From assembly GCA_964370715.1 (NCBI GenBank), contig CAYJKJ010000002.1:62001-126000 (forward strand): a stretch of DNA of 64,000 nucleotides, read 5' to 3'. Below are positions 34,107 to 42,404 of the stretch, piece by piece; within the stretch, counting starts at the first letter, position 1, and the number at the start of each line of letters is the position of its first letter. Origin of the DNA: CAYJAY01 sp964370715. Its GTDB lineage: Bacteria > Bacillota > Clostridia > Oscillospirales > Ruminococcaceae. The notes under the pieces were generated by a model that did not search any database, had not been told where the DNA came from, and worked only from the letters and a program-made list of their open reading frames with translations. Both the position numbers and the translations under genes were made by a program.

Positions 34107-34545
34107 GTCAAAAAAGGTATACACTAAAATATATTACACAAAATTATAAAAATACTGGTAGGGGGCGACGCCCACATCGTCCCGTTCCAGAGCATTTGTG
34201 CTGATTTTCAGTAGGAGAAGCCCCTCCCCCTACTTTATTTTTTGCCCCCATTAAACGCTATGAATCTGTTGATGTCGGGGGGAGTGTGGGGGTTTTTCGA
34301 CTAACCCCCAGTGACGCCCCCCGACACCCCCCCACTTCCCCCCTTAACGACTTAGGGCGACACACGCCCTAAGAACCCGCTCGCTTTTGCCGCTTGAGAT
34401 CTTAGCGACTGGCAAAAGCTGGATTGGTGGGTTTTATGTGGGAATGTGCTTCGCTTCGGGAATTAATTAGCTTGGGTGTGGAGATTGGCTGTACATCCAA
34501 TCTTTTTTATTTGTGCAATATTTTTTTAGATATACCTTTTTTGAC
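34107..34545. mobile_element. Non-coding element with terminal inverted repeats (MITE-like)
   Basis: The 439-bp element opens with GTCAAAAAAGGTATA and closes with its reverse complement. The similarity continues inward for about 40 bp through CACAAA. Its first 126 bp are repeated at 60359-60485. Inside are three hairpins: GTCGGGGGG/CCCCCCGAC (34274-34325), CTTAGGGCG/CGCCCTAAG (34351-34373) and GCTTTTGCC/GGCAAAAGC (34383-34419). There is no ORF of note and no transposase. Together with the flanking hairpins this explains the whole 598-bp gap. Confidence 0.65.
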
Positions 34546-34554
34546 ACGCTGAAA

Positions 34555-34581
34555 CCGACACTATCAAAATGATAATGTCGG
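34555..34581. repeat. Second copy of the flanking stem-loop
   Basis: The 27 bases match those at 34072-34098 exactly. Because the sequence is nearly palindromic it can be read as part of longer terminal inverted repeats. It lies 39 bp beyond the 3' end of the minus-strand glycosyltransferase gene and could serve as its terminator (T-rich tract nearby). Confidence 0.7.
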
Positions 34582-34620
34582 TTAATTTTTTTGTTCTATT
34601 TTATCTTGAAGACTTTCTAA

Positions 34621-35643
34621 TTACCGCTTGAACTTTCGTTTAATTTTATGAACAATCTGTTTTTTCATCTCGCTAAACGGAATTTCTTGATAATCCCCTA
34701 TCTTTTGTTTTGAAATCTGCCCCGCAAAATGTTCAACAAGAAAAGCCCTGTCGCCCTTTGCATATTCCAAAGCTTTTGTAACCTGCGCAAAAATAGCGCT
34801 ATCGACCTTGCCTTTGCAAGCCGTTTCAAAATCCATCAATGCCGATTGATAAATAAGGTGTTCTCGTCCTTTATGAACTACGCCCCATTTTGCTTGGAAT
34901 CTCTCGAGATTTTCTAATACTATATCGTTTTTTTCGACAACCTTTCCAAAACTGCTTTCGCCAAAATGATGCATATAACAGTCTCTAGCAACTACCATCT
35001 CGATAGATTTTTCGGCCGCACGCATACAATAATCGTCGTCCTCGAAATATCCCGGGAAAAATCTCTCGTCGAGCAGACCGACCATATCAAAAACCGAGCG
35101 CTCGATAAGCATCGCAAAAAAAGAAACAAATTCACATAGAACCGAAACATCTTTAAAAAGTTTATATCTTTGGTCTGCTATCTCTTGAACTATGCCAATA
35201 GAGCTTTTATCTTTTTGCAGTTCTCTGTCGCAAAAGATAGTTTGTATTCCCGCTCCGCTGTTTGAAACGGGCCCTGTTATCAATGCATTTTGTTTCAACA
35301 GGTTTTCAAGCCAATAGTTTGAAACTACCGTGTCGGCGTTAAGCAACATGATGTGGGTTATGTCGGGTTGTTCCAAAAGATGTTTTATCCCTTTGTTGTT
35401 ACCCCCCGAAAAGCCAAGATTTTTTTCAAGGTCAATAAGTATATCGCCCTTTTGTTGTCGGGCTAAACAAAACTCTTCAAACTGTTGTTTAACCGCTTTT
35501 TTTGAATTCTCCGCCGAACCGTTTTCAACCAACACCACACAAAATGAAACCTCTGTTTTTGCGGCTTTGATTGAGTTTAAACAGATAGATGTTTCGTTTT
35601 CGCAGTTGTAGTTTAGTATGCAAATTCCGATATGTTGTTTCAT
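34621..35643 (-). CDS. Family 2 glycosyltransferase, rhamnosyltransferase-like
   Basis: A 340-aa GT-A enzyme. ICILNYNCENET opens the nucleotide-binding half, LEKNLGFSGGNNKGIK is a rhamnosyltransferase-type marker, LLNADT is the metal-binding region and FFPGYFEDDDYCMRA carries the acceptor-side acidic cluster. The ATG at 35643 follows GAGGG and is preferred to the in-frame TTG two codons earlier. It probably decorates a cell-surface polysaccharide. It stands between the repeat element and the DUF975 genes and does not share an operon with either. Confidence 0.85.
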   Translation of the reverse strand: MKQHIGICILNYNCENETSICLNSIKAAKTEVSFCVVLVENGSAENSKKAVKQQFEEFCLARQQKGDILIDLEKNLGFSGGNNKGIKHLLEQPDITHIMLLNADTVVSNYWLENLLKQNALITGPVSNSGAGIQTIFCDRELQKDKSSIGIVQEIADQRYKLFKDVSVLCEFVSFFAMLIERSVFDMVGLLDERFFPGYFEDDDYCMRAAEKSIEMVVARDCYMHHFGESSFGKVVEKNDIVLENLERFQAKWGVVHKGREHLIYQSALMDFETACKGKVDSAIFAQVTKALEYAKGDRAFLVEHFAGQISKQKIGDYQEIPFSEMKKQIVHKIKRKFKR

Positions 35644-35693
35644 ATCCAAACCCTCGACTTGATAAAATTATTGTTTATAAAGTTAAACTTGAA

Positions 35694-36611
35694 TTAGATT
35701 TCGTCGGCTTCTGCCTTAACTTCCCTTTCAAGTTCAGCCTCTGCAAACGACGTTGTTGTTTCTGTTTCGCCCGCAATTTCGGGTCTAGCCATTTCGATAG
35801 GTTGCCCTATACCCGTTGGTTGCGATTGAACTTGCTCTTTCATTTTGTCGTTATAAACCAGATCTTGGTAGAAAAAAGTTGTAGCCGCTTCAAAATATGG
35901 ACCTACCCAAAGATAACCAATATAAAGCGTTAGCGCCGCCAATATATTCCACCCTATGAAGCTCAAGTTTAAGCAGACAAACTTCCAAACATTACCCTCC
36001 ATAAGTTTATTTGAAAGCTTTAACGCTTCGCTAGCTTTAAGGGTTGGGTTTTCCGCTAAAATATAGGGCGCAAAATAAATTTTCACCATTACCACCGTTA
36101 GCACGACAACAAACAAAATTAAAATAACAAATAGCATAAACATAGCAATTCCATTGCTTCCCGAGCTGATCATCGCCACAACAAAAAAAGCAATATACAT
36201 AAGTATGATCGACACTACTATCACAAATGTATAAAACAACATCGTTAAAACCGTTAATGCGAATGATTTTCCAAACATAGAAAATCCCCAAAATATATCG
36301 GAGAATTTAACGGGTTGTTGTTGAGTCAAGTTTAAATTAAACTTTGCATACCCAATTCGCATAGCTCCGCTAATCACAAACAACACAACATAATAAATCA
36401 AAGCAACAACCAATATCGCCAACACCGGTTGGTAACCCAGCATATACATAGCCTGTTCCGACGAAACGTTGCTAACAACGTTTCCGCTACTTGCCGCTGT
36501 TATATAAGTTCCTCCCAAAAGCGTAGCAACAAACCAAGCACCAACACCAAGCCCCCATCTTCCTTTAAGCGCACCTCTCGCCTTCGCCCTGTATTCACTT
36601 GCAGTTAACAT
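35694..36611 (-). CDS. DUF975-family integral membrane protein, copy 1
   Basis: The 305-aa protein starts with the DUF975 signature (SEYRAKARGALKGRWGLGVGAW) and contains about six hydrophobic segments. It ends in a charged tail of about 50 residues (FAEAELEREVKAEADE). The function is unknown; the family is common in Firmicutes. SD GAGGG precedes the ATG. A close paralogue follows at 36731-37552; the blocks KLSNKLMEGNVWKF and NLSFIGWNILA are nearly the same in both, which indicates tandem duplication. Confidence 0.88.
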   Translation of the reverse strand: MLTASEYRAKARGALKGRWGLGVGAWFVATLLGGTYITAASSGNVVSNVSSEQAMYMLGYQPVLAILVVALIYYVVLFVISGAMRIGYAKFNLNLTQQQPVKFSDIFWGFSMFGKSFALTVLTMLFYTFVIVVSIILMYIAFFVVAMISSGSNGIAMFMLFVILILFVVVLTVVMVKIYFAPYILAENPTLKASEALKLSNKLMEGNVWKFVCLNLSFIGWNILAALTLYIGYLWVGPYFEAATTFFYQDLVYNDKMKEQVQSQPTGIGQPIEMARPEIAGETETTTSFAEAELEREVKAEADEI

Positions 36612-36685
36612 AAAAAATACCCCCTCTTTTTTTAATTTGATTATATTTTAAAATATATGCTCACTATAATTAGTCGTTTCCCATC

Positions 36686-36730
36686 CTAGCTTCTGCTTCC
36701 ATTCTCAGCCATTGCAAACGACGTTGTTTT
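36686..36730 (-). pseudogene. Vestigial C-terminal tail of DUF975 copy 2
   Basis: Directly after the TAA of copy 2 and in the same frame, the next codons read KTTSFAMAENGSRS before another stop. This matches TTTSFAEAELER in the tail of copy 1. The tail of copy 2 was therefore lost to an in-frame stop or small indel. Readthrough would restore a short version. Confidence 0.6.
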
Positions 36731-37552
36731 TTAAAAAGAAATTTCACGTTGTGGGTTAACCATATAGTTTAGTTGTGATTGGTTTTTCAAGATATTGTCG
36801 TTTACAACATCCCGATAGAAAACAGCTGTAGCCGCTTCAAAATATGGGCCTACCCAAAGAAGACCAATGTAAAGCGTGAGACCGGCCAAAATATTCCACC
36901 CTATAAAACTTAGATTTAAACAGAAAAGCCTCCATACGTTGCCTTTCATAAGCTTGTTTGAAAGTTTTAAAGCTTCGAAAGCTTTAATGTTTGGGTTGTC
37001 TGCTATTATGTTTGGCGCAAAGTATATTCTTAACATAAGTATAGTTAAAGGAATCGTCACAATTATTGCCACAATCACAACAAACAATATTATAGCTTCA
37101 AAACTCATGTAATCTGAAAAAAACAGCAAAATGGTTGCTATTGACACAAAACTCAAAACAAATGCCACGACAAAATAAATCAAAAAGCATATAAACGATA
37201 ATAAAAGAGATTTTCCAAAAACAGAATAACCCCAAAATATATCAAAAAATTCAACCGGTTTTTGTTGTGTTAAATTTATATTAAATTTCGCATACCCTAT
37301 TCTTGTAGCTGTGCCGATTATGCACAACGCAATAAAGTAAGCCAAGATAAACAACACAATCATATCCGATATAAGATTAGTCCCGTCAAAGTTTGTCGTT
37401 TCGGTCTGTGAGCTACTGATTAAATTCATGTAGGTCATCGCATGATATGTTCCTCCCAACAGCGTTGCACCAACCCAAGCTCCAACAGCCAGACCCCATC
37501 TTCCTTTAAGCGACATTCTTGCCTTCGCCCTACATTCCCTCGCAAGCAGCAT
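36731..37552 (-). CDS. DUF975-family integral membrane protein, copy 2
   Basis: A 273-aa paralogue of the protein at 35694-36611, with the same opening (ARECRAKARMSLKGRWGL) and the same order of membrane segments, but without the charged C-terminal tail. ATG at 37552 puts the conserved N-terminus at the expected distance; an ATG seven codons earlier is also in frame. The two genes probably arose by duplication and may be transcribed together. The function is unknown. Confidence 0.87.
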   Translation of the reverse strand: MLLARECRAKARMSLKGRWGLAVGAWVGATLLGGTYHAMTYMNLISSSQTETTNFDGTNLISDMIVLFILAYFIALCIIGTATRIGYAKFNINLTQQKPVEFFDIFWGYSVFGKSLLLSFICFLIYFVVAFVLSFVSIATILLFFSDYMSFEAIILFVVIVAIIVTIPLTILMLRIYFAPNIIADNPNIKAFEALKLSNKLMKGNVWRLFCLNLSFIGWNILAGLTLYIGLLWVGPYFEAATAVFYRDVVNDNILKNQSQLNYMVNPQREISF

Positions 37553-37690
37553 AAAAACACCTTCTTTCAACATTTTTCATTAAAAACATTATACAACAAT
37601 AGGAAAAGAAAGTATATAAATTTTGCCAAAATAAAAATTATATTTTGTTCAATATAAAAAAGTATATTATATTTACTAAAGCTTTGTCAA

Positions 37691-38293
37691 TCATTTGATT
37701 AATTCCGGATAAACATCCTTCGCTTCTTTATAAAAATGTTGGTAGTCCTCGAAACCGTTTCCCCAATCTCCTCCCCATAAAAAGCCATGTTGTTTAAAAA
37801 TATTATAGCAAACATCCCCTTTTTCAATGTAATATGGGTTTTTGTTTTGTCGACAAAATGCATATTCTTCGACAACGTGTGGCGCTATTTTTCCATCAAC
37901 TATATAAGGATTATATCTTGGGTTGATGTCAATCGCTGTTCCAAAAGCATGGTTCGATATTTTATCGCTATTCGCAATGAGCCGATAACAAAACGCCGAG
38001 CTGTTGTTATTGGCAACCGACCTGTCGTCGTCGGCATCATAGTCGTCGATTAGGTTTATTTTCTCAATCTTGTATTCCGCTTCAAAAAGCTTTTTGAATA
38101 TCTTGATAACATCATCCGCAACTCTGTCGCCAACTATGAGTTCCCCCGTTTTTGTTTCGCCGGAAAAATCAATATACAATACGTTTAACAAACGAAGATT
38201 TTCAAAAGGAATTTTGCAACCATAGGGATATGATTTTCCGATTATTCTTTCTTTTGTTTTTAAGTCGATCTCTTTTTTTAAAAAACTTTCCAA
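37691..38293 (-). CDS. M15-family peptidase (D,D- or L,D-type wall peptidase)
   Basis: The zinc ligands of the M15 (VanY/CwlK-like) family can be read: H and D in SNHAFGTAIDINP and H in DYQHF, with GGDWG between. These enzymes cut peptidoglycan stem peptides. The 200-aa protein has no visible signal peptide or membrane anchor at the N-terminus chosen here (TTG, with AGGGAGG eight bases upstream), which is odd for a wall enzyme. It may act in the cytoplasm on recycled peptides or use another route. Confidence 0.82.
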   Translation of the reverse strand: MESFLKKEIDLKTKERIIGKSYPYGCKIPFENLRLLNVLYIDFSGETKTGELIVGDRVADDVIKIFKKLFEAEYKIEKINLIDDYDADDDRSVANNNSSAFCYRLIANSDKISNHAFGTAIDINPRYNPYIVDGKIAPHVVEEYAFCRQNKNPYYIEKGDVCYNIFKQHGFLWGGDWGNGFEDYQHFYKEAKDVYPELIK

Positions 38294-38502
38294 CTTAGAG
38301 CCTCCCTATACAACCAAAAATAATTTGTATATTTTTTAAAATATTAACACCATCTGACACTTTTTTCAATTTAAAAAAATTTATAATATTTTTGTAGTAT
38401 TTTTTTTATTTGTGTTATATAATGTATTTGTTTGTTTATATATATGCTAAAGCCAAATAAATAATTTAAAAATAAAGTTGATTTAAAACAGAGAGGTGTA
38501 AA

Positions 38503-39474
38503 ATGGAAAAAAACATCAAAACAATTGCTGTGTTAACAAGCGGCGGAGATGCTCCCGGAATGAACTCGGCTATCCGTGCCGTTGTTCGTGCCGGTCTCCA
38601 CTACAAAAAGAAAGTTATCGGAATCATGAACGGCTATGAAGGGCTTCTTGAAAAGGATTTCAAAGAACTTCAATACCGTGATGTTTCGGGAATTATGAAC
38701 AGAGGCGGAACGGTTATCAAAACCGCTCGAAGCAAAGAATTCGAAACAAAAGAAGGGGTTCAAAAAGGCATCGACAACATGAGGGAAGCCGGAATTGATG
38801 CCCTTGTTGTCATCGGCGGCGACGGAAGTTTCCGCGGCGCTCGTGACCTTGCTGAGCTCGGATTCCCCGTTATCGGAATCCCCGGAACTATCGACAACGA
38901 TATCGGCTGTTCGGAATACACGATAGGGTTCGACACAGCGCTTAACACAGCGGTTGAAGCTATCGACAAAATTCGTGACACCGGTGCTTCACATGATCGT
39001 TGCAGCGTGGTCGAGGTTATGGGAAGACACGCAGGGTATCTTGCAGTTCACACAGCGGTTGCAACGGGTGCTGAAGTTGCGCTGGTTCCTGAAATTTCGT
39101 TCGAGATGAAAGACATCGTGAGCAAAATGCGCTCCGATAAAGAAAAAGGCAAAAGCCATTTTATCATCGTTGTAGCAGAGGGCGTTGGCGGTTGCGACTT
39201 TATCGCAAAAACTATCGAGAGAGAAACCGGGGTTGAATCCCGTGATTCCTATCTAGGTTATATCCAACGTGGCGGAAGACCTTCTCAGCGCGACCGTGTT
39301 ATGGCTTCAAAGATGGGTCTTTATGCTGTCGAAAGAATCGTCAACGGCGAATATAACAAAGTGGTTGCATACCGCAACGCAAAGATGGAAGCCATCGATA
39401 TCGACGAAGCTTTAAAGATGAAAAAAGATTTCAACTATGAGCTACATAGAATTTCGGATCTTTTGGCAAACTAA
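38503..39474 (+). CDS. pfkA: 6-phosphofructokinase (ATP-dependent)
   Basis: PfkA phosphorylates fructose 6-phosphate at the committed step of glycolysis. The 323-aa protein has SGGDAPGMNSAIRAVVR at the N-terminus, GGDGS at 105-109, where the glycine indicates ATP rather than pyrophosphate, and the catalytic TIDND at 129-133. LGYIQRGG and the C-terminal effector half are also in place. AGAGGTG lies before the ATG. It is a single gene with a strong terminator. Confidence 0.96.
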   Translation: MEKNIKTIAVLTSGGDAPGMNSAIRAVVRAGLHYKKKVIGIMNGYEGLLEKDFKELQYRDVSGIMNRGGTVIKTARSKEFETKEGVQKGIDNMREAGIDALVVIGGDGSFRGARDLAELGFPVIGIPGTIDNDIGCSEYTIGFDTALNTAVEAIDKIRDTGASHDRCSVVEVMGRHAGYLAVHTAVATGAEVALVPEISFEMKDIVSKMRSDKEKGKSHFIIVVAEGVGGCDFIAKTIERETGVESRDSYLGYIQRGGRPSQRDRVMASKMGLYAVERIVNGEYNKVVAYRNAKMEAIDIDEALKMKKDFNYELHRISDLLAN

Positions 39475-39497
39475 AAAAGCTTTATAAACAGGTTAAA

Positions 39498-39549
39498 CAA
39501 CAACAGCGAAAAACAAGAAACAAGCTTTCTTATTTTTCGCTGTTGTTTT
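39498..39549 (+). terminator. Terminator after pfkA
   Basis: AACAACAGCGAAAAA pairs with TTTTTCGCTGTTGTT and the stem continues as AAGAAA/TTTCTT; T-rich sequence follows. Confidence 0.85.
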
Positions 39550-39635
39550 GTTTATTTAAATTCGCCATGTGGCTTTGCTATGGTGATTTCGAGGGTTGTA
39601 CACACCGTCGTTTAAAATCTAAAATACGCTTTAAA

Positions 39636-39665
39636 AATACCCAAAGCTTATTAGCTTTGGGTATT
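39636..39665. promoter_or_regulatory. Perfect stem-loop upstream of a small ORF
   Basis: AATACCCAAAGCT and AGCTTTGGGTATT form a 13-bp perfect stem with a TATT loop. It lies about 35 bp before the small ORF at 39700. It could be an attenuator for that ORF or, read on the minus strand where T5 follows, a terminator. Confidence 0.5.
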
Positions 39666-39699
39666 AAAAAAAGGGGGTTGCAAATAATGAGGAGGAATA

Positions 39700-39783
39700 A
39701 TGTATACAAAATCTTGCGGTAGAATTTGTATGACTAAATTATATTGTTTCGTTGTTGAATTACTATTAATCGGTTATGAATAA
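39700..39783 (+). CDS. Candidate small protein of 27 residues
   Basis: I do not recognise it. An ATG at 39700 is preceded by GAGGAGG with a five-base gap, a near-ideal ribosome binding site. The 27-codon frame encodes a basic, cysteine-containing N-terminus (three Cys) followed by a hydrophobic stretch around CFVVELLLIG. It sits in an otherwise empty 588-bp gap between pfkA and lexA, between a perfect hairpin and the lexA promoter. The product could be a small membrane peptide, a leader peptide or chance. Confidence 0.4.
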   Translation: MYTKSCGRICMTKLYCFVVELLLIGYE

Positions 39784-39809
39784 TCTGTAAATGATGAAAA
39801 ATATACTTC

Positions 39810-39838
39810 TTGAAATATATGTTCGTCTGTGTTATAAT
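39810..39838 (+). promoter_or_regulatory. lexA promoter with SOS-box-like sequence
   Basis: TTGAAA (39810-39815) and TATAAT (39833-39838) are 17 bp apart. Across the -35, GAAATATATGTTC (39812-39824) differs in one arm from the Gram-positive SOS box pattern GAAC-N5-GTTC, so autoregulation by LexA is plausible. The 5' untranslated region would be over 200 bases long. Confidence 0.6.
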
Positions 39839-40062
39839 ATATTTAACAACAAAAAAACCGCTATTTTAAAGGCTTTTTTCGATTTCGGTTATAAAACCAA
39901 ATAAAAATATTTTTTAAATCCCTTTGTCAATATTTGTTTATAATGGTTATATTTTCCGAATTGTTCAGTTTTTCTTTTGATTAAAGTTTTTGTATCAGCT
40001 CTGTTTGTAGTGGTTTTATGGTTTTCGGTCAAAAATAAAAATATGAAGGGAACGGTCATCCA

Positions 40063-40638
40063 ATGACTAACAAAGAAAAGCTCTATCAATATCTTATAGA
40101 AAACAGTTTCAGCTCTCCCCCCTCGGTTCGAGAACTTTGTATCGCTCTTGATGTTAAATCAACCTCAACCATGCACGGCTTGCTCCATGAGCTCGAGGCA
40201 GACGGAGTTTTAACTATCGACAAAGGCAAACGTCGAAACATCTCGGTAGCTACTGAAAGCTCCGCCATTAAAGTTCCTATTCTCGGAGTTGTTGCCGCCG
40301 GAATTCCAATCCTAGCCCAAGAAAACATCGAAGGGTTTATCTCTATCGAGCGCCCTCGTTCGGGGTCTTCCGAGCTTTTCGCTCTGCGTGTCAGAGGGGA
40401 CAGCATGATAGATGCCGGCATCCATGAAGGGGATGTTATCGTTGCTAAACGAGCCGAAACCGCCGACAACGGCGATATCGTTGTGGCTTTAATCGGCGAA
40501 GAGGCAACCGTTAAAAGGCTATATCGCAACGGAACCGCCGTTGAGCTTCGTGCCGAAAACCCAAACTATGACCCGATAATAACAAACGATGTTATATTGG
40601 TTGGAAAGGTCGTTGCGCTAAGCAGATACTACGACTAG
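40063..40638 (+). CDS. lexA: LexA repressor
   Basis: LexA represses the SOS regulon and cuts itself when RecA filaments form. The N-terminal winged helix covers residues 1-65 (PPSVRELCIALDV, STSTMHGLLHELE). The self-cleavage site is A79-G80 in VVAAGIP, and the catalytic dyad is S114 (GDSM) and K151 (ATVKR). The length of 191 aa is close to normal. An SOS-box-like sequence overlaps its promoter. The next gene, 36 bp downstream, is a methyltransferase with no known SOS link. Confidence 0.95.
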   Translation: MTNKEKLYQYLIENSFSSPPSVRELCIALDVKSTSTMHGLLHELEADGVLTIDKGKRRNISVATESSAIKVPILGVVAAGIPILAQENIEGFISIERPRSGSSELFALRVRGDSMIDAGIHEGDVIVAKRAETADNGDIVVALIGEEATVKRLYRNGTAVELRAENPNYDPIITNDVILVGKVVALSRYYD

Positions 40639-40674
40639 GGGTTTCACAAACTAAAATTATAAAGGATTTGATTT

Positions 40675-41466
40675 ATGGTTAACATCTTTGCTGCTTTAAA
40701 AGGCAAATTTAACAGTCTTAAAAATATACTTAATCTTAATTTATTCTGGATTCCGCAACAACTTAAAATTTTCGAACAAGAGCTTTCTGTATTTAAAGAA
40801 AAAAATGAAGATCCAAACTTTACTTGTGTTGAAAAAAAACCTATGATATACGATAAGTTTGAGCAAGCCGGAACTATTGACCCACATTATTATTTACAAG
40901 ATATATACATAGCTAAAAAGATAGCAAAAACCAATGTCAAAAACCATTTCGACATTGGCTCTCGTGTAGATGGATTTATTTCTCATCTTTTATGTTTTGA
41001 TATTGATGTAACTATAATCGACATTAGACCTCTCCCCCAGACGGTTAGTGGTATGAAATTTATAGAGTCAAACGCAACTGAATTGAGTCAAATAGCCGAC
41101 AACTCTATATCATCTATTTCAGCTCTACATTCTATTGAACATTTTGGACTTGGTAGATATGGCGACCCTATAGATCCTGATGGTTGGAAAAAAGCTCTAT
41201 ATGCCATGCAACGTGTCTTGGCAAACAACGGAAAATTATATGTCAGTGTTCCTATCAGCAACAACAATATAGTATACTTTAACTCCCATCGGATATTCTC
41301 CCCAAAGACTATTATCGAAAGCTTTAACGAATTAACTTTAGTTGAATTTAGTTATATACAAGATTTTAAAATTTCAACTCTTACAGGTAACAACATCGTT
41401 AAAGATCTTGAAAATATTAATTTTACCAGTAGTGACTGTGGTATGTTTATCTTCGAAAAAAAATAA
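40675..41466 (+). CDS. DUF268-type SAM-dependent methyltransferase
   Basis: The 263-aa protein follows the DUF268 pattern: HYYLQDIYIAKKIA, then NHFDIGSRVDGFISHLL, a methyltransferase-like first strand, VTIIDIRPLP as the acidic SAM-binding position, and SALHSIEHFGLGRYGDPIDPDGW. DUF268 proteins often lie in polysaccharide loci, so a sugar or glycan methyl transfer is possible. The gene is visibly richer in A/T-ending codons than lexA before it, a possible sign of separate origin. It ends in a strong bidirectional terminator. Confidence 0.78.
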   Translation: MVNIFAALKGKFNSLKNILNLNLFWIPQQLKIFEQELSVFKEKNEDPNFTCVEKKPMIYDKFEQAGTIDPHYYLQDIYIAKKIAKTNVKNHFDIGSRVDGFISHLLCFDIDVTIIDIRPLPQTVSGMKFIESNATELSQIADNSISSISALHSIEHFGLGRYGDPIDPDGWKKALYAMQRVLANNGKLYVSVPISNNNIVYFNSHRIFSPKTIIESFNELTLVEFSYIQDFKISTLTGNNIVKDLENINFTSSDCGMFIFEKK

Positions 41467-41473
41467 TCATCAA

Positions 41474-41513
41474 AAAACAGAGATTTAAGAAATCCATCTT
41501 AAATCTCTGTTTT
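41474..41513. terminator. Bidirectional terminator between the methyltransferase and sortase genes
   Basis: AAAACAGAGATTTAAGA and TCTTAAATCTCTGTTTT form a 17-bp perfect stem with a six-base loop, with AT-rich flanks on both sides. Confidence 0.85.
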
Positions 41514-41531
41514 ATTTAATTCCTCTCCTTT

Positions 41532-42404
41532 CTATTCAATTTTTTTCGCAACCACAACTATTCTGTCGGTCTTGCGGTCGTTTGTGCAGGTCGAAAGCGT
41601 TAGAAAACTATCCCCCTTTTGTGCATCTATTTCCGGTTTAATTTTTGAATATTCCTCTAGAAATTCAATATACTGTTCAACATCAATTTTGCTTGCATTG
41701 TTTAGATTTTGATATGGAACTAATGCGTTTGCGTTTTTTATATCGGTGTCGATTATAAACGAAGCGAACACCTCATACTTTGCCATATCTTCGCTTGTGT
41801 TAAAATTAATAAGCTTGTTTTGCTCCCAAAACGAAGCGTTAAGATAGCTTTCGAGAACCGAAAACATCGTGTTGTTTTTCATGTTGTGGGCGTAAACTAC
41901 GATGTTTTCCCCCTCGTTTTGGATGTTTGAATATGCATCTAAAAACGGCGTTCCCGAAAAAGAATATTCCTTATCAAACCCCCTTCTTAAATAGTATTCC
42001 GGCTGATCCTTTGTCTGCATAACCGGATAGTTAACCTCGGTATCGGGTATATTTATCCAAGCCACAATATCTTGATTTTGGTTATATAGATTTTGAAAAT
42101 TTTCAGCCCATATTTCCTGTTCGGTTTTTGGCGTATCGGCTGTTTGTTCAACAGCAGCTGATACAGTTGCTACTTCTTGAATAACCTTTAGTTTTCTGGA
42201 TTCGTTTGAAAGCATTATAAAATAAGCCAAAATCGTTGTGAAGGATATCAACAACGAAACTATCGAAACCGCTATAACAACGTTAACCATCGAAACGGGA
42301 TTTATGTTTTTGGCGTTTAAAAACACACCCCAGGCTTTTTGTTTTATTTGTTTAAATAGTTTAATCCCAAAGTTTATTATCTTTACAAAAAAACTAGTTA
42401 TCAT
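41532..42404 (-). CDS. srtB: Class B sortase
   Basis: Sortases cut a sorting signal and link the protein to the cell wall. This 290-aa enzyme has one N-terminal membrane anchor (about residues 38-63), the catalytic histidine in VVYAHNMKN, the cysteine in TLSTCTND and the arginine shortly after in KTDRIVVVA. Its start overlaps the end of the surface-protein gene by 11 bp; GGGGGG just upstream acts as ribosome binding site. Translational coupling makes that protein the obvious substrate. Confidence 0.9.
   Translation of the reverse strand: MITSFFVKIINFGIKLFKQIKQKAWGVFLNAKNINPVSMVNVVIAVSIVSLLISFTTILAYFIMLSNESRKLKVIQEVATVSAAVEQTADTPKTEQEIWAENFQNLYNQNQDIVAWINIPDTEVNYPVMQTKDQPEYYLRRGFDKEYSFSGTPFLDAYSNIQNEGENIVVYAHNMKNNTMFSVLESYLNASFWEQNKLINFNTSEDMAKYEVFASFIIDTDIKNANALVPYQNLNNASKIDVEQYIEFLEEYSKIKPEIDAQKGDSFLTLSTCTNDRKTDRIVVVAKKIE

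Noticed and set aside
34107..34545. Group II intron or riboswitch as explanation for the hairpin-rich gap
   Set aside because: No domain V-like hairpin, no reverse transcriptase and no known riboswitch core could be recognised; the inverted ends favour a repeat element.
39555..40062. tRNA or 6S-like RNA in the pfkA-lexA gap
   Set aside because: I found no cloverleaf, CCA end or long bulged helix; only a short hairpin, the small ORF and the lexA promoter can be supported.
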